This document shows positions 1 through 5,154 of a stretch of 8,002 bases of DNA, in pieces (within the stretch, counting starts at the first letter, position 1; each line of letters begins with the position of its first letter). The translations under genes were made by a program, and so were the position numbers. The DNA is from an uncultured Eubacteriales bacterium (GTDB lineage Bacteria; Bacillota; Clostridia; UMGS1810). The notes under the pieces were generated by a model that ran no database searches, was not told the origin of the DNA, and saw only the letters and a list, made by a program, of their open reading frames with translations. The stretch lies in the NCBI GenBank assembly GCA_902493665.1, contig CABUQL010000046.1, positions 1 through 8,002 of the forward strand, read 5' to 3'.

Positions 1-2
1 GT

Positions 3-269
3 CTGTCATCGCAATATAACAGTGAGGGCGGTTCGGCAATGTTTGCGTTTTTGGCGCTTGCCGGTGATGTCGGCTGCACGCTCGGACCGCTTTTTGTGGG
101 GAGTGTTTCCGACTTTGCAAAAATGTTTTATAAAAGCAAAAATTTTTTGATTTCAGCGTCGGGCGCGTCGGAATTTGCGCTTAAACTCGGTATGCTTGCG
201 GCAATTGTTTTTCCGGCTGCAATGGTTATAAGACTTTTGTTTTTAAAAAAATCAGACAAAACGGAATAA
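3..269 (+). CDS. MFS transporter, C-terminal fragment (5' end outside window)
   Basis: The reading frame is open from the left edge, so the gene begins upstream and only its last 88 residues are visible. The segment GGSAMFAFLALAGDVGCTLGP, followed by a second hydrophobic stretch (LGMLAAIVFPAAMVIRLLFL) and a basic tail KKSDKTE, matches the last two membrane helices and cytoplasmic end of a major facilitator superfamily permease. In that family a Gly-rich helix with the pattern GDxGCxLGP is common near the C-terminus. The ATG at 39 lies inside this hydrophobic region and is internal, not a start. The substrate cannot be inferred from this fragment. It is followed after 57 nt by spoVG, with no clear terminator between them, so read-through into spoVG is possible. 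Confidence 0.75.
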   Translation: MSSQYNSEGGSAMFAFLALAGDVGCTLGPLFVGSVSDFAKMFYKSKNFLISASGASEFALKLGMLAAIVFPAAMVIRLLFLKKSDKTE

Positions 270-326
270 AATTTGAATTTGTGAAAAAACTAGCTGTGTA
301 AACTTAATTTTCAGGAGGTATACACA

Positions 327-620
327 GTGGAAATCACAGATATCAGAATCAGACAGATTGCTCAGGAAGGAAAAATGAAGGCGGTTGTTTCGGTAACGTT
401 TGACAATTGTTTTGTTGTTCATGACATTAAAATAATTGAAGGCGCAGACAAGCTTTTTATAGCAATGCCGAGCAGAAAAACACCGGAAAACGAATATAAG
501 GATATAGCGCATCCGATTAATATGGAAATGCGTGAAGTTTTGCAGCAGAGAATTATTGATAAATATGAAAGTACGCTTTTGCAGGAGGAATTATCCGCAA
601 TAGATGTGATAGAATCGTAA
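327..620 (+). CDS. spoVG: SpoVG family nucleic-acid-binding regulator
   Basis: This 97-residue protein starts MEITDIRIRQIAQEGKMKAVVSVTFD and continues FVVHDIKIIEG, LFIAMPSRKTP and DIAHPINMEMRE, the conserved blocks of SpoVG over its usual length of about 85-100 residues. SpoVG is a small cytoplasmic DNA/RNA-binding protein. In Bacillus it affects septum formation in sporulation, and in other Gram-positives it influences capsule, virulence and cell-wall gene expression. The start is GTG at 327, fixed by a perfect AGGAGGT at 313-319 with seven bases between. Upstream is the end of an MFS gene and downstream a hairpin terminator. In Bacillus subtilis spoVG is read from a sigma-H promoter, but no convincing sigma-H site was seen in the short upstream gap. 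The family call is very secure; the role in this organism is inference. Confidence 0.96.
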   Translation: MEITDIRIRQIAQEGKMKAVVSVTFDNCFVVHDIKIIEGADKLFIAMPSRKTPENEYKDIAHPINMEMREVLQQRIIDKYESTLLQEELSAIDVIES

Positions 621-700
621 TATTGTAAAAACATATTGGTGTTTGATTTCTATTGCCTGAGCAATAAAAAATTATAAAAAGTTTCGGATTAAATATTAAA

Positions 701-735
701 AGCCGCAAGCAACTAAAATTGCCTGCGGCTTTTTT
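701..735 (+). terminator. Rho-independent terminator shared by spoVG and the convergent gene
   Basis: A 12-bp stem (AGCCGCAAGCAA at 701-712 with TTGCCTGCGGCT at 719-730, one A-C mismatch) closes the loop CTAAAA and is followed by six T on the + strand. It lies 80 nt after the spoVG stop. On the - strand the same hairpin begins just after the stop codon of the gene at 737-1903 and is followed by an A/T tract read as TTTAATATTT. It can therefore stop transcription from both sides, although the T-run is better on the + strand. Confidence 0.85.
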
Positions 736-736
736 G

Positions 737-1903
737 TTAATTGTTTATATCAAGCGCCTGAATGAATGTAAGGTCTGAAATGCCAAGTCCCTTCGAATAA
801 GGATAAGTTTTGTCAAACGTAATTCTACTGTAAGGGTTTGTGTCGGAATACTCGCCGTACATGTAGGGCTGGGGGTCATTAAAATAAATTGTGTCGCCGA
901 TATATCCGACTGCAACAATAGTATGCGGATATGTGTCAAACCTAATCATGATGCCTTCGGGGTGGAGATACAGCGCCTCTTTAATTGCGCTTATTGCAAC
1001 GAAATCGTCTTTGTCGGGATTTTTAATGTAAGTTGCGTATCCGTCTTTAAATGTTTCAAAATAAGGCGAATCGCTGCTTAGCGCTCTTGCAAATCTTACG
1101 CCGAATTCTTCGGCAATCTGATAGTGATAGCAGTAAGCGCCGTTGTCGCACATTTTTTCGTTTACGCTCGCAACGTCGGGCGGTGTCACGTTTCCTAAAA
1201 TGTTGTTTAGCACCATAGCGTAACTCATAACCCAGCAGTAACCCGAACCGTAATTGGGGAGCTGCCATTTTTCTTCGTTCTGAAAATAAAACGTGTTTGC
1301 GCCGGGGAAAGATTCGTCATTTGCAACTGAAGGATTTTCGCTTTTTGCAGTTAAAGAATTTCCGCCTTTTTCTCCGCTTTTTTTAATCGATGGATTTTCG
1401 CTTTTTGATATTGAAGGAGAACTTTCGTATTTAACGTTTGTGCTCTTTGAGTCCCCGTGATTAATCTCAACCGTTCTTGAAACGTTGTTCCAATTAACTT
1501 CAATATCAAAAACTTCGGAAAGGGCACGCAGCGGAATATATGTAACATCATTTATAATAATCGGCGCAATGTCAAGCTTGGCAAGCGTCGAAGTGTTAGC
1601 CGTTGCTACATAAATCTCGGGAACTCCGATTTTAAATTCCGCCGTAAGACCGTCGCCTTTAAGACTTACGCTTCGGATTTCGTTGTTCCACGAAATATCG
1701 CATCCGAATAAATCGGCAAACGCTCTTAAATGTATCATTGTTCTGTCGTTTACAATAACGGGTTCGTAATCGAAGTCCATTTTTTCACCGTTAACGCTGA
1801 CGTAAACATCGGCTTTTGCAAATGCACTTTGGCACGCAAAAAAAGTTAACATAAAAGATGTAATTAAAATCAAAGATATGTAATATATTTTTTTCAACAG
1901 CAT
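737..1903 (-). CDS. Secreted protein: copper-amine-oxidase-like repeats plus C39-like papain-fold domain
   Basis: About 388 residues (numbering from the GTG at 1906, which gives 389). Residues 1-30 form a signal peptide: LLKK, a hydrophobic core, and a probable signal peptidase I site after AFA. Residues about 34-148 hold two copies of the Cu_amine_oxidN1-type module (VYVSVNGEKMDF...VNDRTMIHLRAFADLFG...ISWNNEIRSV, then APIIINDVTYIPLRALSEVFDIEVNWNNVSRTVEI). In Clostridia these are structural or wall-associated modules, not enzymes. A Ser/Lys/Glu-rich linker with repeated KSENPS spans about 150-203. The C-terminal part resembles Peptidase_C39_2: YGSGYCWVMSYAM (Cys224), PHTIVAVGYIGDTIYFNDP (His328, Asn343/Asp344), a papain-like Cys-His-Asn/Asp set. 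A surface cysteine peptidase or an inactive relative is likely; the substrate is unknown. The start is ambiguous: CGGAG at 1912-1908 lies 4 nt before ATG 1903, 1 nt before GTG 1906 and 10 nt before TTG 1897. Confidence 0.85.
   Translation of the reverse strand: MLLKKIYYISLILITSFMLTFFACQSAFAKADVYVSVNGEKMDFDYEPVIVNDRTMIHLRAFADLFGCDISWNNEIRSVSLKGDGLTAEFKIGVPEIYVATANTSTLAKLDIAPIIINDVTYIPLRALSEVFDIEVNWNNVSRTVEINHGDSKSTNVKYESSPSISKSENPSIKKSGEKGGNSLTAKSENPSVANDESFPGANTFYFQNEEKWQLPNYGSGYCWVMSYAMVLNNILGNVTPPDVASVNEKMCDNGAYCYHYQIAEEFGVRFARALSSDSPYFETFKDGYATYIKNPDKDDFVAISAIKEALYLHPEGIMIRFDTYPHTIVAVGYIGDTIYFNDPQPYMYGEYSDTNPYSRITFDKTYPYSKGLGISDLTFIQALDINN
1332..1407 (-). repeat. Direct repeat in the linker of the secreted C39-like protein
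   Basis: The 16-mer GGATTTTCGCTTTTTG occurs exactly at 1332-1347 and 1392-1407, one 60-nt (20-codon) period apart. On the coding strand both copies encode KSENPS within a Ser/Lys/Glu/Pro-rich spacer between the N-terminal repeats and the papain-like domain. The remainder of the 60-nt unit is not conserved, so this is a degenerate linker repeat and not a domain. Confidence 0.7.
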
Positions 1904-1930
1904 CACGCTCCGAAATACAGTATATTAATT

Positions 1931-1944
1931 TTATGTTAACATAA
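1931..1944. promoter_or_regulatory. 14-bp perfect palindrome upstream of the secreted protein gene
   Basis: TTATGTTAACATAA reads identically on both strands. It lies about 25-40 nt before the start of the - strand gene and downstream of that gene's candidate promoter, a position suited to a repressor site or an RNA hairpin. In DNA this AT-rich a palindrome of this length may occur by chance about once per window, so function is inference. Confidence 0.3.
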
Positions 1945-1985
1945 CGCTAAAGAAAATTCGACAAAAATTTTATTTCTGTAACAAA

Positions 1986-2013
1986 AATATAATATAAAGA
2001 CGCTTATTTTCAA
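1986..2013 (-). promoter_or_regulatory. Candidate sigma-A promoter for the secreted C39-like protein gene
   Basis: On the - strand TTGAAA (2013-2008) is separated by 16 bases from TATATT (1991-1986). This predicts transcription from around 1979 and a leader of roughly 75 nt that would include the palindrome at 1931-1944. The match is moderate, and other AT-rich -10-like sequences lie nearby, so the exact promoter is uncertain. Confidence 0.4.
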
Positions 2014-2063
2014 GCACATAAAGCGGTTTTGATTTTTAAAAATATAAATTACTTAAAATGCAC

Positions 2064-2081
2064 TTGACAATTCATTGTCAA
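2064..2081. promoter_or_regulatory. Perfect 18-bp inverted repeat overlapping the -35 box (putative operator)
   Basis: TTGACAAT at 2064-2071 and its exact reverse complement ATTGTCAA at 2074-2081 are separated by the two bases TC. The repeat covers the whole -35 hexamer and most of the spacer of the rsmD promoter. A symmetric 18-bp site of this kind is the usual target of a dimeric helix-turn-helix repressor such as a MarR-type protein, which would occlude RNA polymerase. The symmetry is seen directly; the regulator is unknown and no regulator gene lies in the window. Confidence 0.45.
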
Positions 2082-2092
2082 AATTATATAAT
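2064..2092 (+). promoter_or_regulatory. Consensus sigma-A promoter of the rsmD-coaD operon
   Basis: TTGACA at 2064-2069 and TATAAT at 2087-2092 with exactly 17 bases between them are a perfect match to the vegetative promoter consensus. Transcription should begin near 2099, giving an rsmD leader of about 29 nt. This rules against the in-frame TTG at 2098 as the start and supports the TTG at 2128. Confidence 0.9.
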
Positions 2093-2113
2093 TAAGATTG
2101 ATTAATTGTATGT

Positions 2114-2118
2114 GGGAG
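2114..2118 (+). promoter_or_regulatory. Ribosome binding site that fixes the rsmD start
   Basis: GGGAG at 2114-2118 lies nine bases before the TTG at 2128. The in-frame ATG at 2110 lies upstream of this site and has no site of its own, so TTG 2128 is the better start. It gives the conserved N-terminus MRIISGSARG. Confidence 0.7.
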
Positions 2119-2127
2119 TTGTTAATT

Positions 2128-2667
2128 TTGAGAATAATATCCGGCAGTGCAAGAGGCACAAAGCTTGTAAGCCTTTCGGGTCTTTCAACGCGGCCGACTC
2201 TTGACAGGGTTAAGGAGGCGCTTTTTTCGAGTATTCTTCCTTATATTACCGACGAAACGGTTGTGCTGGATTTATTTGCGGGAAGCGGTGCATTGGGTCT
2301 TGAAGCGCTGAGCAGAGGTGCGAAAAAATGCGAATTTGTCGATGCAAATTCCGATTGCCGCAGTGTAATTGAAGAAAACATTACAAAAACACATCTTTCT
2401 TTAAAAAGCAATCTTCATATTACCGATTATCATAATTATCTTTCACAATGCAATGAAACTTTTGATTTGGTATTTCTCGACCCGCCTTATAAAATGGGAA
2501 AAATGCCTGAAATTTTATCGCTTATAAAACCAAAGTTAAATAACGGCGCAATTGTTGTTGCGGAGGTTTTGAAAGATACAGAGTTTTCGTATGAGGGTTA
2601 TGAAGTATTAAAGAAAAAAAATTACGGAAAAGTAAGCATATTTATACTTTGCGAGGAGCAGATATGA
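2128..2667 (+). CDS. rsmD: 16S rRNA (guanine(966)-N(2))-methyltransferase RsmD
   Basis: RsmD transfers a methyl group from S-adenosylmethionine to N2 of guanine 966 of 16S rRNA (E. coli numbering) during assembly of the small ribosomal subunit in the cytoplasm. From the TTG start the protein has 179 residues, close to the usual 180-190. It begins MRIISGSARG, followed by TRPTLDRVKEALFS (about 21-34). The SAM-binding motif I is DLFAGSGALGLEALSRGA (48-65), and the catalytic motif IV of N-methyltransferases is DPPY (118-121). The gene is first in an operon: its stop overlaps the coaD start as ATGA. The rsmD-coaD order is widespread in Firmicutes. Transcription comes from the consensus promoter at 2064-2092. 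The family call is secure. Confidence 0.95.
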   Translation: MRIISGSARGTKLVSLSGLSTRPTLDRVKEALFSSILPYITDETVVLDLFAGSGALGLEALSRGAKKCEFVDANSDCRSVIEENITKTHLSLKSNLHITDYHNYLSQCNETFDLVFLDPPYKMGKMPEILSLIKPKLNNGAIVVAEVLKDTEFSYEGYEVLKKKNYGKVSIFILCEEQI

Positions 2668-3194
2668 AAGGTACAACCGCAGTTTATCCCGGAAGTTTTG
2701 ACCCCATCACAAAGGGACATTTGGACATTATAAAAAGAGCGGCAAAAATTTTTGACAAGGTTTACGTTGCAATACTTGTAAACAGTTCAAAAACGCCAAT
2801 GTTTACAATTGAAGAAAGAATGGATTTCATAAAACGTTCAACAAAAGACATTGACAATGTTGTTATCGATTCTTTTTCGGGTCTTCTTGTCGATTATATG
2901 GAAAAGGTCAACTCACACGTTATAGTTAAGGGATTAAGAGCCGTTTCGGATTTTGAATACGAATTTCAGATGGCGCTTATGAACAGAAAGCTTGACAAAT
3001 CAATTGAAACAATGTTTATGATGACAAGCGGAAAATACTCTTACTTAAGCTCCAGCATCGTAAAAGAAGTTGCAAAACATTCCGGCAGTTTGGAAGGGCT
3101 TGTGCCTGACTGCCTGATTGGCGAAATTATACAAAAAGCCAGCGCAAAAAACAGAACGGAGGATAAAGATGGACGTTATAGAACTAATATCTGA
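2664..3194 (+). CDS. coaD: Pantetheine-phosphate adenylyltransferase (CoaD)
   Basis: CoaD catalyses the fourth step of coenzyme A synthesis: 4'-phosphopantetheine plus ATP gives dephospho-CoA and pyrophosphate. The 176-residue protein carries the nucleotidyltransferase signature YPGSFDPITKGHLDI (8-22, with the HIGH-like TKGH), KGLR (89-92), EYEFQMALMNRKL (98-110) and YLSSSIVKE (127-135). ATG 2664 is chosen over an earlier in-frame codon because GAGGAG at 2653-2658 precedes it by five bases and it gives the standard N-terminus. It overlaps the rsmD stop as ATGA, implying translational coupling. The usual length is about 160 residues. The extra 10-15 charged residues at the C-terminus (NRTEDKDGRYRTNI) run over the ribosome binding site and start of the next gene by 26 nt, and look like readthrough into overlap, not a domain. 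Confidence 0.96.
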   Translation: MKGTTAVYPGSFDPITKGHLDIIKRAAKIFDKVYVAILVNSSKTPMFTIEERMDFIKRSTKDIDNVVIDSFSGLLVDYMEKVNSHVIVKGLRAVSDFEYEFQMALMNRKLDKSIETMFMMTSGKYSYLSSSIVKEVAKHSGSLEGLVPDCLIGEIIQKASAKNRTEDKDGRYRTNI

Positions 3195-3609
3195 ATTACA
3201 GGAAAAGGTGGACAAAAGCTTTGAGCTTCCGATAGTTAAAAAATCTTTTGTCAATAAGGAAGAAATAATGAATCTGATAGGAGATATAAGCCTTCAGCTT
3301 CCGGATGAAATAAGAATGGCAAAATCAATTACGGAGGAAAGAAACAGAATCCTTGCAGACGCCCAGAAACAGGCTGAACTTATTGTAAAAAATGCAGAAC
3401 AGAAAATTATCTCAATGATTGACAAGCATGAAGTTACAAAACGTGCAAACGAAGCCGCAAACGAAATTGTGCTTAAGGCTCAGAAAAACGCACGTGAAAT
3501 CAGACTCGGAACACTTGAGTATTCTGATTCGCTTTTGCAAAAGCTTGAAGAACAGTTAAAAGCTGTCGGCGATTCTATAAGAAAAAGCCGTAACGATTTA
3601 AGAAAATAA
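3169..3609 (+). CDS. Coiled-coil protein of unknown function in the rsmD-coaD operon
   Basis: A 146-residue soluble protein with no signal peptide or membrane segment. After a short N-terminal part (MDVIELISELQEKVDKSFELP) it becomes strongly helical and charged. From about residue 50 to the end it is rich in Ala, Glu, Lys and Gln (RILADAQKQAELIVKNAEQKI, KRANEAANEIVLKAQKNAREI, LLQKLEEQLKAVGDSIRKSRNDLRK), which predicts a coiled coil resembling the stalk subunits of F/V-type ATPases or the tail of DivIVA-like proteins. Those resemblances may be compositional only. ATG 3169 has GGAGG at 3158-3162 six bases before it; the longer in-frame ORF from 3118 lies inside coaD and is rejected. The start lies within coaD by 26 nt, so it is co-transcribed and probably coupled. 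From memory, short coiled-coil proteins follow coaD in other Clostridia. No function is claimed. Confidence 0.85.
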   Translation: MDVIELISELQEKVDKSFELPIVKKSFVNKEEIMNLIGDISLQLPDEIRMAKSITEERNRILADAQKQAELIVKNAEQKIISMIDKHEVTKRANEAANEIVLKAQKNAREIRLGTLEYSDSLLQKLEEQLKAVGDSIRKSRNDLRK

Positions 3610-3619
3610 AACGATTTTG

Positions 3620-3649
3620 CCTCCATTTTAAAAAAATGGGGGTAATTTT
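3620..3649 (+). terminator. Hairpin terminator of the rsmD-coaD-coiled-coil operon
   Basis: CCTCCATTTT (3620-3629) pairs with AAAATGGGGG (3633-3642) across AAA, with one G-T wobble, and is followed by TAATTTT. It lies 10 nt after the stop at 3609. The T-tract is interrupted, so termination may be partial, allowing some read-through into proA. Confidence 0.65.
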
Positions 3650-3711
3650 GCATAAGAGGCATTATCAGGTTTTAATTTTAGTTGCAGACTGTTTACAACA
3701 TTAAATATTTT

Positions 3712-3719
3712 AAGGTGAT
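3712..3719 (+). promoter_or_regulatory. Ribosome binding site that decides the proA start
   Basis: AAGGTGAT at 3712-3719 is a long match to the 16S rRNA 3' end. The ATG at 3718 overlaps it and cannot use it, whereas the TTG at 3724 lies six bases after the GGTG core. TTG 3724 is therefore preferred and gives MTLNEIGINAKKAAKFL. Confidence 0.65.
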
Positions 3720-3723
3720 GAAA

Positions 3724-4968
3724 TTGACATTAAACGAAATCGGCATAAATGCCAAAAAAGCAGCAAAGTTTTTAATTAAAGTAACCGAAAATGAAAAAAA
3801 CAACGCCATTTTACAAATTGCAAAAGATCTTGTTTCAAACGCTGATTATATAATTGAAAAAAACAAGCTCGATGTTAAAAATGCCGAGGAAAAGGGCACG
3901 TCAAAAGCTATGATTGACAGGCTCACTCTCACAAAAGAGAGAATTGAAAAAATAGCCGGCGGCGTTTTAAAGGTTAAAGATCTTCCCGATCCGATAGGCG
4001 AGGTTGAAAAGATGACAAAAAGACCGAATGGTCTTGTTATCGGTAAAAAAAGAGTGCCGCTCGGTGTTATAGGCATAATTTACGAATCGCGTCCGAACGT
4101 TACAGTAGATACGGCGGTTTTGTGTTTAAAATCTTCAAATGCGGTAATACTCAGAGGCGGAAGCGATGCGATAAATTCAAATGTCGCAATTGCAAACATA
4201 ATGAAAAAGTCGCTGAAAGAGGTCGGTTTCCCCGAAGGTGTTATTGAAATAGTTGAGGACACTTCAAGAGAAACGGCGTCGCAAATGATGACAATGAACG
4301 ATTATATAGACGTTCTTATCCCCAGAGGCGGAGCGTCGCTTATAAAAGCAGTTGTAAAAACGGCTACGGTTCCTGTTATTGAAACGGGACTCGGCAACTG
4401 TCACGCTTATGTTGACGCAAACTGCGATTTCGATATGGCGGTAAACATCATTATAAACGGCAAGGCAAGCCGTCCATCCGTATGCAATGCGCTTGAAACG
4501 GTTTTAATAAACAAGAATATTTCGGACGAATTTTACGCAAAACTTGAAAAAGCTCTTTGCGATAAAAACGTAGAAATAAGAGGCTGCGAAAAAACGCTCG
4601 AAAAAATGAAAAGCGCAAAAAAAGCGTGCGAAGACGATTACAAATACGAATTTCTCGATTATATAATTGCCGTAAAAATCGTTGACGGCATGGACGAAGC
4701 GCTTTCGCACATTTCAAAATACAGTACGGGTCACTCCGAAGTTATCATAACAAACGACTATAACAACGCAAACAGATTTTTGGACGAAGTTGATTCTGCG
4801 GCGGTTTATGTAAATGCGTCAACGAGATTTACCGACGGTTTTGAGTTCGGTTTCGGCGCTGAAATCGGAATCAGCACCCAGAAAATGCACGCAAGGGGTC
4901 CTATGGGGCTTTCGGAACTTACATCTTACAAATACATTATTTACGGAGACGGTCAGGTAAGAGTTTAA
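3724..4968 (+). CDS. proA: Glutamate-5-semialdehyde dehydrogenase (gamma-glutamyl phosphate reductase)
   Basis: ProA reduces gamma-glutamyl phosphate to glutamate-5-semialdehyde with NADPH, the second step of proline synthesis from glutamate, in the cytoplasm. From TTG 3724 the protein has 414 residues, matching the usual 410-420. Visible family blocks are VPLGVIGIIYESRPNVTVDTA (about 111-131), LRGGSDAINSN, VLIPRGGASLI (197-207), ETGLGNCHAYVD, and SRPSVCNALET with the presumed catalytic Cys at about 254. The C-terminal block FTDGFEFGFGAEIGISTQKMHARGPMGL is complete and no key motif is missing. No proB (glutamate kinase) or proC lies beside it, which is uncommon because proB and proA often form an operon. 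The gene follows a terminator and needs its own promoter or read-through; no convincing promoter was found in the 80 nt upstream. The structured element at 4969-5095 begins at the base after its stop. Confidence 0.96.
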   Translation: MTLNEIGINAKKAAKFLIKVTENEKNNAILQIAKDLVSNADYIIEKNKLDVKNAEEKGTSKAMIDRLTLTKERIEKIAGGVLKVKDLPDPIGEVEKMTKRPNGLVIGKKRVPLGVIGIIYESRPNVTVDTAVLCLKSSNAVILRGGSDAINSNVAIANIMKKSLKEVGFPEGVIEIVEDTSRETASQMMTMNDYIDVLIPRGGASLIKAVVKTATVPVIETGLGNCHAYVDANCDFDMAVNIIINGKASRPSVCNALETVLINKNISDEFYAKLEKALCDKNVEIRGCEKTLEKMKSAKKACEDDYKYEFLDYIIAVKIVDGMDEALSHISKYSTGHSEVIITNDYNNANRFLDEVDSAAVYVNASTRFTDGFEFGFGAEIGISTQKMHARGPMGLSELTSYKYIIYGDGQVRV

Positions 4969-5095
4969 GATAAGAGATATGCGGAATGGAGATGACGTGA
5001 AAGTTCCTTTCCCGTCAGCCTCCGGCGGAATTAAGCTGCCCATGCGAAATTTTCGCCTGACGGCAAAACGCACATGGGCGTAAAAATCTCTTATC
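4969..5095. repeat. GC-richer inverted-repeat-bounded element with internal hairpins (structured RNA or MITE-like)
   Basis: GATAAGAGAT (4969-4978) and its exact reverse complement ATCTCTTATC (5086-5095) bound 127 nt lying directly after the proA stop. Inside are these pairings. A hairpin at 4988-5023 has three blocks: GGAG with CTCC, TGACG with CGTCA, GAAAG with CTTTC around TTC. A second stem pairs GCCCATG (5038-5044) with CATGGGC (5073-5079), enclosing a small CGAA/TTCG hairpin (5045-5055). A competing stem pairs CCGTCAG (5012-5018) with CTGACGG (5057-5063); it would break the first hairpin and form a pseudoknot with the second. The interior is about 54% GC by hand count over 4997-5083, clearly above its surroundings. 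No transposase or target-site duplication is seen. It does not match a riboswitch class that I recognise. Candidates are a leader RNA of the following operon, a non-autonomous mobile repeat, or a 3' structure of proA. Confidence 0.6.
4997..5083 (+). CDS. Possible 28-residue small ORF inside the inverted-repeat element
   Basis: A GTG at 4997 with GGAG at 4988-4991 (five bases before it) opens a 28-codon frame ending in TAA at 5081. The peptide reads MKVPFPSASGGIKLPMRNFR and ends TAKRTWA. It is basic, with no signal peptide or membrane helix, and I do not recognise it. Its ribosome binding site would be hidden in the hairpin at 4988-5023. Because the region has strong RNA or repeat structure that explains the base pattern without coding, this is more likely a chance frame in a repeat than a real gene. 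Confidence 0.18.
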   Translation: MKVPFPSASGGIKLPMRNFRLTAKRTWA

Positions 5096-5100
5096 ATTCC

Positions 5101-5130
5101 TTGACCTGAGCACAAAAAACATCTTATGAA
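5101..5130 (+). promoter_or_regulatory. Candidate promoter for the NfeD-SPFH operon
   Basis: TTGACC (5101-5106) and TATGAA (5125-5130) are 18 bases apart, a moderate match to the sigma-A consensus (five and four of six bases). The site lies just after the inverted-repeat element and about 40 nt before the NfeD start. If it is the real promoter, the element is not part of the operon's leader RNA. Confidence 0.35.
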
Positions 5131-5136
5131 TACTTA

Positions 5137-5154
5137 TGCCGATACAGGTCGGCA
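5137..5154 (+). other. Small hairpin just upstream of the NfeD ribosome binding site
   Basis: TGCCGA (5137-5142) pairs perfectly with TCGGCA (5149-5154) across a six-base loop, four bases before the GGAG at 5159-5162. It could modulate ribosome access, but a 6-bp stem alone is weak evidence. Confidence 0.3.

Noticed and set aside
270..326. Sigma-H promoter for spoVG
   Set aside because: GGAATA and GAATTT are present, but the spacing is far from that of a sigma-H promoter, so no promoter is called.
252..512. 86-residue - strand frame opposite spoVG
   Set aside because: It overlaps the clear spoVG gene and contains no recognisable domain.
651..666. Small hairpin TATTGC-CTGA-GCAATA after spoVG
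   Set aside because: It has a six-pair stem with an A-run, not a T-run, on the + strand; the real terminator follows at 701-735.
1829..1840. Lipoprotein signal at FFAC (Cys25) in the secreted C39-like protein
   Set aside because: The residues before Cys do not fit the lipobox well and a good signal peptidase I site (AFA) follows five residues later; membrane anchoring by lipid is not claimed.
3648..3676. Promoter TTGCAT-N17-TTTAAT before proA
   Set aside because: The -10 is acceptable but the -35 matches only three bases; in such AT-rich sequence this is not enough.
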